Below, piece by piece: positions 23,080 through 33,697 of a DNA stretch of 64,000 bases. The translations under genes and the position numbers were made by a program. The notes under the pieces were generated by a model. That model worked only from the letters and a program-made list of their open reading frames with translations. It did not search any database and was not told the DNA's origin. The stretch is taken from NCBI RefSeq assembly GCF_902459505.1, contig NC_047101.1, positions 13,765,168-13,829,167 on the forward strand, read 5' to 3'. This DNA is from Geotrypetes seraphini (lineage: Eukaryota > Chordata > Amphibia > Gymnophiona > Dermophiidae). The first letter of the stretch is position 1. Every line of letters begins with the position of its first letter.

Positions 23080-24120
23080 GGACCCTGAAACCATCAGCAC
23101 AATGTGCGGCGACGGCAAAGAAAGCAAAACGTCAGTAGTGACGAGTGGAGTACCTCAGGGCTCCGTCTTAGGGCCGATTCTATTCAATTTATTCATAGGA
23201 GATTTGACCCAAGGACTTAGAGGAAAAGTATCACTGTTTGCCGACGATGCCAAACTATGCAACATAGTTGGCAAAAGCAGTGTGCCTGACTCTATGACGC
23301 AGGACCTAAGACAGCTTGAACAGTGGTCATCAACTTGGCAGCTGGGCTTCAATGCTAAAAAATGTAAGGTAATGCACCTAGGCAAAAAAAATCCACACAG
23401 AACTTACACACTAAATGGTGAAACCTTGTCCGGGACCACGGTGGAACGTGATTTAGGAGTGATCATTAGCGACGATATGAAGGCTGCCAATCAAGTGGAG
23501 AAGGCATCGTCCAAGGCAAGACAAATGATGGGCTGTATCCGTAGGGGTTTTGTCAGCAGAAAACCTGAAGTCATAATGCCGCTGTACAGATCCATGGTGA
23601 GACCTCATCTCGAGTATTGTGTTCAATTCTGGAGACCACACTACCGAAAAGATGTGTTGAGAATTGAGTCGGTTCAGCGAATGGCTACCAGGATGGTTTT
23701 GGGGCTCGGGGAACTCACGTATGAAGAAAGGTTAAAAAGACTGCGGATGTACTCACTGGAGGAGCGAAGAGAGAGAGGGGACATGATCGAGACCTTTAAG
23801 TATATTACTGGGCGTATAGAGGTGAAAGATGATATCTTCAGTCTTATAGGGCCCTCAGTAACCAGAGGTCACTCGCTGAAAATCAGGGGAGGGAAATTTA
23901 AGGGTGATGCGAGGAAGTACTTCTTCACTGAAAGGGTGGTAGATCATTGGAACGAGCTGCCTCAGAGGGTGATTGAGGCCAGCAGCGTGTTAGATTTCAA
24001 GAGAAAATGGGATATTCATGTGGGATCTCTGGGAGAGTAGGAGTCAGGGGGTGGGTCATTGGTATGGGCAGACTCGATGGGCTGTAGCCCTTTTCTGCCG
24101 TCAATTTCTATGTTTCTATG
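23080..24120 (+). mobile_element. CR1-type LINE with a 312-codon open reverse-transcriptase frame
   Basis: 23102-24040 is open for 312 codons. It covers the RT palm: VPQGSVLGPILFNLFIGDL, then the catalytic-site FADDAKLC, then [37 protein letters not shown] and FFTERVVDHWNELP. The endonuclease domain and the 5' half of ORF2 are absent, so it is a 5'-truncated copy that cannot move itself. The ATTTCTATGTTTCTATG repeat marks its 3' end. It is the best preserved LINE here and likely young. Confidence 0.92.
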
Positions 24121-24775
24121 TTTCTAATGTTGGGCATGATAAAGAAGGGAATCACGAGTAGATCGGAGAAGGTCATAATGCCGCTTTATAGATCAATGGT
24201 GAGACCCCCACTTGGAATACTGTGTCAAACATTGGTCTCCTAACCTAAAGAAGGATATAAAACTGCTGGAGAGGGTGTAGAGACGAGCAACGAAGCTAAT
24301 AAAAGGTATGGAGAACTTGGAATACGAGGAACGACTTAAGAGACTGGGATTGTTCTCCTTTGAGAAAAGGAGACTGCGAGGGGATATGATCGAGACCTTC
24401 AAAATACTGAAAGGAATTGACAAAATAGAGCAGAAAAAACTATTTACGTTGTCCAATTTGACACGGACAAGAGGACACGGAATGAAGCTAAGGGGGACAA
24501 GTTCAGAACTAATATCAGGAAGTTCTGCTTCACTCAGAGAGTGGTTGACACCTGGAATGCTCTCCCAGAGGAGATTATTGCGGAATCGACCGTCCTAGGA
24601 TTCAAAAGCAAACTAGATGCATATCTCCTTACTAGAGGCATAGAAGGATATGGGTGACTAAAAATTATGCCAGGTGTACACCTGACAGGGCCTCTGCGTG
24701 TGCGGATCACCGGACTTGATGGACCGAAGGTCTGATCCGGGGATGGCGCTTCTTATGTTCTTATGAAGGTGAATC
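24121..24775 (+). mobile_element. CR1-type LINE, second subfamily, 3' end
   Basis: Lies directly after the previous copy. Encodes YEERLKRLGLFSFEKRRLRG and LTRTRGHGMKLRG, with a frameshift afterwards; 3' end CTTCTTATGTTCTTATG. A closely related shorter copy is at 47995-48390. Confidence 0.88.
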
Positions 24776-25160
24776 AAAAATTAAAGACGATTGTTAAATT
24801 ATGTGATAACCAGAACAGAGCTAGCAGGGCCTGGGGTCTGGTTCTGTTATATAGGTTTAATGTATTTTTCGAAGAGTAGGGTTCTTGTTTCTTTTTTGAA
24901 GGTTTTGTAGTCTGTGGTCGTGGATAGCAGATTTGCGAGTTGCCTGTCCAGCTTTGCTGCTCTGGTGGCTAGTAGGTTGCCGTACATTTTTCTTCCTTTG
25001 ACATTTTTGGTAGGTGGGTGTGTGAATAGTGTGTGGGGTTCTCCTGTGTCTGGTTGTTCCAGTAGATTGGGCTGTCTCCATTTATAGCTTTAAATAATAG
25101 GCAATGGAATTTAAAGTGTCTTAACCAGAAGGTTCACACCATCTTCTCTGTTTGTAAATA

Positions 25161-25804
25161 CAGTGGTACCTTGGTTTACGAGCATAATTCGTTCCAGAAG
25201 CATGCTCGTAAACCAAAATATTCGTATATCAAAGCGAGTTTCCCCATAGGAAATAATGGAAACTCGCTTTGATATGTTCCCAACCCCCGAGGCCAGCGGC
25301 GCTGCTCTACCCCCCCCCCCACACACACGAGAACCGGCATTGCTCCCCCTAAAGCCCCCCCGCGATCCGGCACCCTCCCCCCGCCGCGATCCGGCACCCT
25401 CCGCCCCGCGACCTGAAGTCCCCCAGACCCACCCGAACCCGCTTCTTACTTTCATCTGGCCTCGGCACCGGCACCGGCATGTCCTGTGCGTTGGTGCCGG
25501 TGCCTAAAGATCGGCCTCCTCTTCTGTGCTGGGCCTTGAGCATCTCGGAGATCTCAGAGAGAACGTGAACTCGCAGGCCTTGAGCATGCGCAGATGCTCA
25601 AGGCCCAGCACAGAAGAGGAGGCTGATCTTCGGGCATCGGCATCAACGCACAGGACATGCCGGTGCCAAGGCCAGATGAAAGTAAAAAGCGGGTTCGGGT
25701 GGCTCTGGGGAACTTCAGGTTGTGGCGGGGGGGGGGGGGCAGATCGCGGCAAGGGGGTGCCGGATCGCGGAGGGGGGGAGCACTCGTAAATTGAGGTACC
25801 ACTG
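25161..25804. mobile_element. Tc1/mariner-like non-autonomous element, copy 2
   Basis: CAGTGGTACCTTGGTTTACG and complement (AATTGAGGTACCACTG) with TA on each side. Long internal arms mirror each other around 25555 (AACTCGCAGGCCTTGAGCA). The same family is at 30298. Confidence 0.87.
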
Positions 25805-25924
25805 TACTGTGACATAAAGTGCTTTTGTGCTAAAGAATTAAAAGTTACACAGCACGTGGCAACTGTGAACCTCAGTATTGCACGACTAAGAAATAGGAGT
25901 TTCACCAAATGAAAAAGCACTGAC

Positions 25925-25978
25925 CTTTTCTCCTCTTTCACTTCTCTCTCCTTTCTCTCCTCTAAGACCTGGGAAGCC
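25925..25978 (-). CDS. COL13A1: COL13A1 window exon 18 (54 nt, Ser-for-Gly break)
   Basis: Residues 304-321, GFPGLRGEKGERSERGEK. The fifth triplet begins with serine instead of glycine (GER-SER-GEK). The remembered mammalian sequence GEKGDRSERGEKG has the same break, so this is an old helix interruption and not a new defect. The acceptor is tcttctgcag and the donor gtcagt. Confidence 0.95.
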
Positions 25979-26049
25979 CTGCAGAAGAGATTTGTAAATC
26001 AAATGATTTATATCCGTTCCATCAATAAACCTAATTGATCAGATCTAAG

Positions 26050-26680
26050 GTAGAAACATAGAAACATAGAAACATAGAAAGATGACGGCAGATAAGGGCC
26101 ATATAGCCCATCAAGTCTGCCCACACTATTTACCCACCCCCTTAAGTCTTCTGACCCCTTAAGTATAATTGTAATTATACTGTCACTCTACTGACCCGCT
26201 CATTCAAGTCCTAGTGACCCTATCCCTTGGCATGACCCCGTAGGGATCCCACATGGGTATCCCACTTGTTCTTGAAGTCTGGGATGCTGCGTGCCTCGAC
26301 CACCTGCACTGGAAGCTTGTTCCAATGCTCGATCACTCTCTCCGTGAAGAAGTACTTCCTTGCATCTCCACGAAACTTCCCTCCCCTGAGTTTGAGCGGA
26401 TGTCCTCTTGTGGTCGAGGGTCCCCTGAGAAGGAAGATATCCTCTTCCACCTCGACCCGTCCCGTGATGTACTTAAATGTCTCAATCATGTCTCCCCTCT
26501 CCCTACGCTCTTCAAGAGTGTAGAGCTGCAATTTGCTCAGTCTTTCCTCGTACGGGAGACCCTTTAGCCCCGAGACCATCCTGGTGGCCATCCGCTGAAC
26601 CGATTCAATTCTGAGCACATCCTTACGGTAATGTGGCCTCCAGAATTGCACACAGTACTCCAGATGATTGCACACAGGTA
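26050..26680 (-). mobile_element. CR1-type LINE, 3' end
   Basis: The minus strand encodes HLEYCVQFWRPHYRKDVLRI, RERGDMIETFKYITGRVEV and FFTERVIEHWNKLPVQVVEA in one frame. 3' end toward 26050 with tandem GAAACATA. Same subfamily as 23080-24120. Confidence 0.9.
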
Positions 26681-26894
26681 CTGCCACGTCGGGCAGGCTG
26701 GATGGATCATACAGGACTGCCGACATCTGCTACATCACCAATCTGAATATCACCAGTTCTTGGGGGCCATCAAACACCCAGATGTTGAGTGCTGATATCC
26801 AGATACAGCGTGGCATGTTAAAAAAAAAAAAAATGCTGACAAAGGCTGAATATTAGCCTTGTAATGTTAATGAGCTCTACATTAAAATACTCTA

Positions 26895-27730
26895 TAAAGT
26901 TGATTATTGATTGATTGAGAGCTTCTATACCACTACTAATGACTGGGGGGGTCAATTCAGAGTAGTCTACATGAGCCTCTGTAACATAACATAACATAAA
27001 TGTTTATTTATATACCGCAAAAGCCTTTCGGTTCTGTGCGGTTTGCAAAAGAGTGAGCTACAATAGATAGAATATTGGCAAATTAACAATAGTTTCACAT
27101 CATTATGCAGCTTTGAAGGGATTACAATAATTTTGAGAACAGACGGGTTTTTAATAGCTTTCTAAAATGCATATATAGTAACATAGTAGATGACGGCAGA
27201 TAAAGACCCGAATGGTCCATCCAGTCTGCCCAACCTGATTCAATTTAAATTTTTTTTTTTTTCTTCTTAGCTATTTCTGGGCAAGAATCCAAAGCTTTAC
27301 CCGGTACTGTGCTTGGGTTCCAACTGCCGAAATCTCCGTCAAAACCTACTCCAGCCCATCTAAACCCTCCCAGCCATTGAAGCCCTCCCCAGCCCATCCT
27401 CCCCCAAACGGCCATATACAGACACAGACCGTGCAAGTCTGCCCAATACTGGTCTTAGTTCAATATTTAATATTATTTTCTGATTCTAAATCCTCTGTGT
27501 TCATCCCATAACCATTTGGCCCAGCTCAGGATCCCTGGAAGCGGCTTGGTATGATAAGAGTCGGTTAATGAATCTTTTCCGAGTACAACCTTTGACAGAA
27601 GTGTAGATAAAAAAAATGATCGGGAGCGTGTGGAGTGGCTTGGCGATGAGAACAAGAACTGAGCAGTTAGGCAGTAGGCCATGTAGGGCTTTGTAGATAC
27701 ATGAGCTTCTGTAGAGATGTTACCATAAGG
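26895..27730 (-). mobile_element. Old LINE with a nested CR1 end
   Basis: 26986-27170 is a minus-strand LINE tail (TATTTATATACCGCAAAAGC). 27175-27480 is a CR1 3' end (AACATAGTAGATGACGGCAG). 27490-27730 may continue the first element. The nesting is inference. Confidence 0.65.
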
Positions 27731-27808
27731 AGTTGTGAGGTGTTATAATACGGGGCCTCTATACCGAAATACACAAGCTCTGTGGTGGTGTTACAGAGTT
27801 ATTAATAC

Positions 27809-28241
27809 GGTTCATAGTCAGTGGCGCGCAAGACGCCAGCGTGCTGACAATCCAGTGCCGACAATTCAGCGCAAGACAGCACGTGGGGGAAAAAGTAATT
27901 TTTAAAGAGCTCAGATGGGGGGTTTGGGGTGGCAACCCCCCCTACTTTATTGGTTAGTGTTCGCGCTGCTGTTGGAGGGGGGTCCGGGGGCTTGGAAACC
28001 TCCATTATAGCGAAAACAGAACTTTTTCTGATTTTTTTCGGGAAAAGGTCTGTTTTCTCTATAACGTGGGGGGTTTCACCACCCCCCTGCAACGGCAGCG
28101 CGAACACTAACCAATAAAGTGGGGTGTTGCCACCCAAACCCCCAGTCGGAGCTCTTTAAAAATTATTTTTTCCCCCGCGTGCTTCTGTCTTGCGCCAAAT
28201 TGTCGGCGCGCTGGCGTCTGGCGCGCGATTATCCCGTCACC
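27809..28241. mobile_element. GGT-type fold-back element, complete copy with perfect 8-bp duplication
   Basis: Ends GGTTCATAGTCAGTGGCGC and, reading inward from the right, GGTGACGGGATAATCGCGC. ATTAATAC flanks both sides (27801-27808, 28242-28249). The arms mirror around about 28020 (AACAGAACTTTTTCTG). No coding capacity. Confidence 0.88.
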
Positions 28242-28560
28242 ATTAATACAGGCACGGCTATGCCATAATCCATCATCTTACTTATATGCACATGTTTATA
28301 CCAAATCAATTGTCACATGTAATACTAGGATTACTATTGCAGCTGAATACACAATATATTTACACACCTCCTAAGGAGCTTGGCCATTTCAATAAATATA
28401 ATCTATTTACACGCATCCCTGAATATTCTAGTTTCCTTTCTTTGTCAACTTCATAATTTCAGTTGAAGTAGTCTGAGAAAAGGATAGTCGTCATCCCTTT
28501 CTTGAATTTTCCGGTGTTCTTTTCTAGTTCAAATGGAGTTGTGAATTGTACATGCATGTT
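28242..28560. other. Intronic AT-rich DNA, nothing recognised
   Basis: Unique-looking sequence with no exon or repeat boundary identified. Confidence 0.4.
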
Positions 28561-29578
28561 GGCCCAGGCGCCTTAGGCCCCACCAGTAGGCGGAGCTTTG
28601 GGACGGATGGGCCAATCCGGCCTCATTCCGTCGTTGGCTGCCTGCCGGACAGGCGGGTTTGGCTCCCGTCTGTCCGGCCAACTACAGAAAGGTACGGGGA
28701 AGGGGGTTGGGGGTGTCGTGGGGGTCGGCCAGGGGGGTCGCGGGTCGGCTGGGGGGGCGGTCGGAGGTTCTTGGGGGGGGGGGCGGTCGTTGGGGGGGAG
28801 GGGGGGTTTGCGTCGAGGGCAGGAGGGCCTGGGATCCCTCCTGCCCGTAATGTAGTGCAGGGTGGGGTTAGGGGGTCGCCGTGGCCAGGAGGACTTGGGC
28901 TCCCTCCTGGCCCGATCGTGTCGGGGAGTCGGGGGGGGCAAGAGGGCTTGGGCTCCCTCTTGCCCCGATCGTGTCGGGGAGTCGGGGGGGGCAAGAGGGC
29001 TTGAGCTCCCTCTTGCCCCGATCGTGTCGGGGAGTCGGGGGGGCAAGAGGGCTTGGGCTCCCTCTTGCCCCGATCGTGTCGGGGAGTCGGGGGGGCAAGA
29101 GGGCTTGAGCTCCCTCTTGCCCCGATCGTGTCGGGGAGTCGGGGGGGCAAGAGGGCTTGGGCTCCCTCTTGCCCCGATCGTGTCGGGGAGTCGGGGGGGG
29201 CAAGAGGGCTTGAGCTCCCTCTTGCCCCGATTGTGTCGGGGAGTCGGGGGGGCAAGAAGGCTTGAGCTCCCTCTTGCCCCGATCGTGTCGGGGAGTCGGG
29301 GGGGCAAGAGGGCTTGGGCTCCCTCTTGCCCCGATCGTGTCGGGGAGTCGGGGGGGCAAGAGGGCTTGGGCTCCCTCTTGCCCCGATCGTGTCGGGGAGT
29401 CGGGGGGGGCAAGAGGGAGCCAGGCGGAGAGAGGGCAGTTAAGCGCAGTGCCTGCGCAGAAGGATGCAGCTCGGGCGACTTCGTTGTGTGAAACGAAGTT
29501 CGTTGTACGAATCAAGACATAAAGTTCGTTGTGCGCAGCGTTCGCTGTGCGAGGCGTCCGTTATGCGAGGCACCACTG
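28561..29578. mobile_element. GC-rich element with mariner-like right end and internal minisatellite
   Basis: The right end ATGCGAGGCACCACTG followed by TA resembles the CAGTGGTACC family. The left end (GGCGCCTTAGGCCCC) lacks the matching tip, so the copy is truncated or rearranged. The interior is dominated by the 28869-29415 array. Confidence 0.55.
28869..29415. repeat. 53-bp minisatellite, about 9-10 units
   Basis: Repeat onsets (GATCGTGTCGGGGAGTCGGG) fall at 28914, 28967 and 29020, a 53-bp spacing, and continue to the end. Units differ by one or two G in the poly-G run and by G/A in CTTG(G/A)GCTCC. Each unit contains an inverted pair, AGAGGG/CCCTCT. Confidence 0.93.
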
Positions 29579-29789
29579 TACATCGAATGTACCATCTGAG
29601 AATACGAAGTTGCACCCAATCTGGACAGGCCTGTATTTCAGAGTGCATGTACACATATGGCTCACAGATAAACATTAGCTCCAAAATAGATAAATAACTC
29701 AGTCTCTGCTCCTTTCAAACTTCTTCCGTCCAGCTTCCTCCCCGACTTGTCCTAAAAATAGCAAGTGCGGAAGATCAAAGAATACTCAC

Positions 29790-29816
29790 ATCCAGTCCTG
29801 GTTCACCTGGTCTTCC
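29790..29816 (-). CDS. COL13A1: COL13A1 window exon 17 (27 nt)
   Basis: Residues 295-303, GRPGEPGLD, the same nine residues I recall from mammalian COL13A1. The acceptor is tcgtgccag and the donor gtgagt. It lies between two GC-rich repeat blocks. Confidence 0.93.
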
Positions 29817-29929
29817 CTGGCACGAAACAAAGAACACAGCATAAAATTCTGTATTAAATGCCAATACAGCAAAATCTACCAGTCAGACATAACCAACCTA
29901 CTGAAACAATCTCATAACCAATTTTCAGT

Positions 29930-30180
29930 TCCTGAAAGGCGTATGCAGAGCTGTACTTTTTAATATACAATAGAAGGTCCCTGCTCAGGAGAGCTTGCAA
30001 TCTAATTTAGACAGGACATTTCGGGGTTGGGGAGATTATGGTAGAGGAAATGACACAGTGGGTTGACAGCAGTCGAGTGGTAGTTAAGAGTTGAAAACTG
30101 ATTCATAAAAGTGGGCTCTTAGCTTGAATTTGAACGCTGTCAGGGATGGAGCAGTTCTCATTCTTCTGCAATAGGTACTG
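29930..30180. mobile_element. Old dispersed repeat (as at 7990)
   Basis: GGTCCCTGCTCAGGAGAGCT and AAAAGTGGGCTCTTAGCTTG match the order of motifs at 8055-8170. Family uncertain. Confidence 0.6.
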
Positions 30181-30297
30181 CTTAAAATACACAATAAATA
30201 TGAGGGTTGGACCATTCTATACGCCTGACATCTTGTATACTTAAAGGTTGATATTCACCAGGATGGTATTTGGTAAAATTATCTGGATAACTAACTA

Positions 30298-30978
30298 CAG
30301 TGATACCTTGGATTACGAGCATAATCCGTTCCAGGAGCATGCTCGTAATCCAAAATGCTCGTTTATCAAAGCGAGTTTCCCCATAGGAAATAATGGAAAC
30401 TCGCTTTGATACGTTCCCCCCCCCCCCCCGAGAACCATCATTGCTCCCCCCGGAGGCCCTGCGATCCGGCACCCTCCCCCCGTGATTCGGCACCCCCGCC
30501 GCGATCGGGCACCCCTCCCGCCGCTTCTTACCGTCTTTTGGGCCTGGGCACCGGCATGTCCTGTGGGTTGGTGCCGGTGCCTGAAGATCTGCCTCCTCTT
30601 CTTGCTGGGACTTGAGCATCTGTGCATGCTCAAGGCCTGCGAGTTCACGTCGGAGAGAACGTGAACTCGCAGGCCTTGAGCATGCGCAGATGCTCAAGTC
30701 CCAGCAAGAAGAGGAGGCAGATCTTCAGGCACCTGCACCAACGCAAAGGACATGGTGGTGCTGGTGCCCAGGCCCAGAAGACGGTAAGAAGCGGCGGGGG
30801 GTGCCCAATAGCGGCGGGGGGGGGGGGCCGGATCGTGGGGGGGAGGGTGTCAGATCGCGGGGGGGGGGCACTCGTAAATCGAGCCACGCTCGGTTTCAGA
30901 GGCGCCGATTTTGCGAATGTTTTGCTAGTCTTGCAAAACACTCGCAAACTGGTGCACTCGTAAACCGAGGTACCACTG
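30298..30978. mobile_element. Tc1/mariner-like non-autonomous element, copy 3
   Basis: CAGTGATACCTTGGATTACG and complement (AACCGAGGTACCACTG) with TA on each side. Internal sequence closely parallels 25161-25804, including the AACTCGCAGGCCTTGAGCA hairpin. Confidence 0.88.
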
Positions 30979-31009
30979 TACTAGGGATTTGTATTGACTA
31001 GAATAAGTT

Positions 31010-31618
31010 TCCAAGTTTATGAATTCTTTGATATACCGGCTATCCAAAAAGTATCTAGATGGTTTACAATCAATAAAAAGCATTTAAAGAAAAATACAGT
31101 ACAAGCAATTCAAATTTATAAAAAGGAGGGAAATACGTGGCCATGAGGAACTAACATGACAAGAAGGTAAAAAATACATCGAGATTAAAAAAAAAAAATT
31201 AAAATATTGGACAGGGGGGAGGGAAAGGGACTTTGTTTTCCTTTATTTTGTTTCAGATATTCTCCTGAAGAGGACAGAGTGCAAAATTCTTAAAATATTG
31301 TATCTTAACATTACTAGCATTGTCATATCCTAAAAGAGTTCAGGATGGTATTTGGTAAAATTATCCGGATAACTAACTACGAGGGGTTTGTATTGCCTAG
31401 AGACAACACAGGGAATGTCATCAATATCTCTCATGGTGGTTGTATCATTTTTTTCGCCAGCTGTATTGACAAAATTAAAATTTGCTTGGATCATACTAGT
31501 CAGGATATTTGTCGGGCAAGACTGGTGACAGGTGAGGGTGGGGTAGGTGTCTTCTTCTTTTTTTTTTTTTTTTTTACTTCACATATGAAGGGGTCGTTTT
31601 AGATAGAACATAGAAATC
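31010..31618. other. Intronic DNA with a LINE tail
   Basis: 31010-31090 is a minus-strand LINE 3' end (TTTGATATACCGGCTATCC). 31341-31403 duplicates the mariner insertion site at 30258-31003. A poly-T run lies at 31556-31575. Confidence 0.55.
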
Positions 31619-32107
31619 AAGGGGGGGAAAGGCAGGCAGGCCTTCAAGGGGGGGACAGGCCTACAAGGGGGGGGGACAGGCCTACAAGGGGGGGGGACAG
31701 GCCTACAAGGGGAGGGACAGGCCTACAAGGGGGGGGGACAGGCCTTCAAGGGGGGGTGCAGGCCTTCAAGGGGGGTGCAGGCCTTCAAGGGGGAGACAGG
31801 CCTTCAAGGGGGGGAAAGGCAGGCAGGCAGGCCTTAAAGGGGGGACAGGCCTACAAGGGGGGGACAGGCCTACAAGGGGGTGGGACAGGCCTTCAAGGGG
31901 GGGACAGGCCTTCGGGGGGGTGCAGACCTTCAAGGGAGTGCAGGCCTTCGGGGGGGGGTGCAGTCCTTCAAGGGGGTGCAGGCCTTCAAGGGGGGGAAAG
32001 GCAGGCAGGCAGGCCTTCAAGGGGGGGACAGGCCTACAAGGGGGGGAGAAGCTACAAGGGGGTGGTACAAGCCTTCAAGTGGGGGACAGGCCTTCGGGGG
32101 GGGGGGG
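31619..32107. repeat. G-rich ~20-bp minisatellite
   Basis: Tandem array of AAGGGGGGACAGGCCTACA-like units with variable G runs (4-9) and CTACAAG/CTTCAAG variants. Interspersed AAAGGCAGGCAGGC blocks hint at a higher-order unit. Confidence 0.93.
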
Positions 32108-32440
32108 AAATCAGAATTACATAGAAACCCACTACCCCCTCCCCTTTTTATAAAACCGCACAAGAGGTTTTTAGCGCTGGCTGACATGCTGAGCGCTCAG
32201 AGTTCCTATGAACCTCGGAGCAGTGCAGAGCATTCAGGGTGCCGGCTGGCACAAAAAACCTCGTATACGGTTTTACAAAAAGGATGTGTGGGGGGGGGGT
32301 GGGTAAACGATGGCAGATAAAGACTCGCACGGTCACCCAGTCTTACCAACAAGGTGGCCAGAGCTTAGCTTGCCTTGAGATAACCTGCAATTTACGTTTG
32401 AAGAGAGACTGGCACAGACTGACAAATATCCTGGCTAGTG

Positions 32441-32873
32441 GGTTCATAGACAAAATCGCGGAAGACAAAGGTGCGCGCCGACAACTGAGCGCAAGACGGA
32501 GGCGTGTGCCGAAGAAAATTACTGTTTTTAGGGGCTCCGATGGGGGGTTTTGTTGGGGAGCCCCCCCCACTTTACTTAATACAGATCGCGGCGGCGTTGT
32601 GGGGGGTTTGTGGTTGTAACCCCCACATTTTACTGTAAACTTAACTTTTTCCCTAAAAACAGGGAAAAAGTAAAATTTTCAGTAAAATGTGGGGGGTTAC
32701 AACCCCCCAAACCCCCCCCCCAATGCCCCCACAATGCGGTGCGATCTGTATTAAGTAAAGTGGGGGGGGTTCCCCCCCAAGCCCCCCTGTCGGAGCCCTA
32801 AAAACAGTAATTTTCTTCGGCGCGCGCCTCCGCGCTGCGCTCAATTGTCTGCGCGCGCTTTTGACCTGACACC
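32441..32873. mobile_element. GGT-type fold-back element, complete copy
   Basis: Ends GGTTCATAGACAAAATCGC and, inward from the right, GGTGTCAGGTCAAAAGCGC. Flanks GGCTAGTG and GGCTGTG match with one base missing. Arms mirror around about 32657 (TTTTTCCCTAAAAACAGGG). Confidence 0.86.
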
Positions 32874-33074
32874 GGCTGTGATCCAACTATGTAAAATTTG
32901 AATGTCTAGTGATTTTGCTGGTTTCAAAAACGGCTACGGTTGTTTTGTGGGAAGCATCCAACGTCGGACTTAGATGTCCTGTTGAAAATGCCCCCCCTAT
33001 ATATACGCAATCATAGAAAATGCTTCTCCAATGTAATTTATTTTTCACCCTTTTTTGGGCATTGACATGCTTAT

Positions 33075-33312
33075 TTTTTTTTTTTTTTAATCTTTATTCA
33101 TTTTTAAACTTATAATGTGATAACATATCTATACAAATAACCATAAATATATCACTTAATAATCAACAATGATACATATAATATTCTCTTATCTCCCCCC
33201 CTCCCCACCCTTATCTATCATATAATCAATACTTATACAACATGTAACAATAAAAATACCCTCCCCCTCCCACCCCATAATTGAGCTTGTAAATTTAAGG
33301 GAAACAAGATTT
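33075..33312 (-). mobile_element. Poly-A LINE 3' tail, copy 2
   Basis: Reverse complement of 14925-15168, beginning at the poly-T 33075 side (AATCTTTATTCATTTTTAAA). Sits in the intron 180 nt downstream (in gene sense) of exon 16. Confidence 0.85.
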
Positions 33313-33490
33313 TTCTAATCATTACAATACTTATGTATTTCATCTCTGGTGATGCTACCGGCTACTTCAAAACCTTTTAGGGAACTCCCTATGCTTACAA
33401 AACACTGCCGATAATTTATAGGGCAGTCGGGGATTCAACATCCAGCAGTAAAATCCAACACCATAAAAAAAACCCCAGAAGACTACATAC

Positions 33491-33544
33491 CTTTTCTCCT
33501 TTAGCACCCGGCAGGCCAATAAGCCCCAATGGACCGGGCGGACC
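33491..33544 (-). CDS. COL13A1: COL13A1 window exon 16 (54 nt)
   Basis: Residues 277-294, GPPGPLGLIGLPGAKGEK, six perfect triplets, close to the remembered mammalian GPPGLIGLPGTKGEK. The acceptor is cctttcag and the donor gtatgt. A 3.7-kb repeat-filled intron follows. Confidence 0.96.
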
Positions 33545-33634
33545 CTGAAAGGAACATTCGCCATATTTATTAAACCTTTACAAACAAGTGCTGCGGAGTT
33601 TAGAGTTTTAAAAATAATATTGGGGTTCACTTAC

Positions 33635-33697
33635 AGGTGGTCCACTGTAACCTTTTTCACCAGCATCACCTTTGTCTCCTTTTACACCATCCAATCC
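33635..33697 (-). CDS. COL13A1: COL13A1 window exon 15 (63 nt)
   Basis: Residues 256-276, opening GLDGVKGDKG and closing GYSGPP, seven perfect triplets. The acceptor is ttcctgcag and the donor gtaagt. The following intron is only 90 nt, the shortest in the window and near the lower limit for vertebrate splicing. Confidence 0.95.

Noticed and set aside
28573-29491. Several long open frames (up to 279 codons) on both strands
   Set aside because: They fall in the 53-bp G-rich minisatellite. A stop-free unit with a length not divisible by three gives open frames in many phases; the proline/arginine/glycine repeats are not a protein family.
28561-29578. Possible CpG-island promoter
   Set aside because: The GC content comes from a tandem array and transposon arms, in the middle of COL13A1, with no downstream exon.
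31756-32320. Glycine-rich open frames of 122-146 codons resembling collagen or silk
   Set aside because: Translation of the ~20-bp G-rich tandem array; no splice context or Gly-X-Y periodicity.
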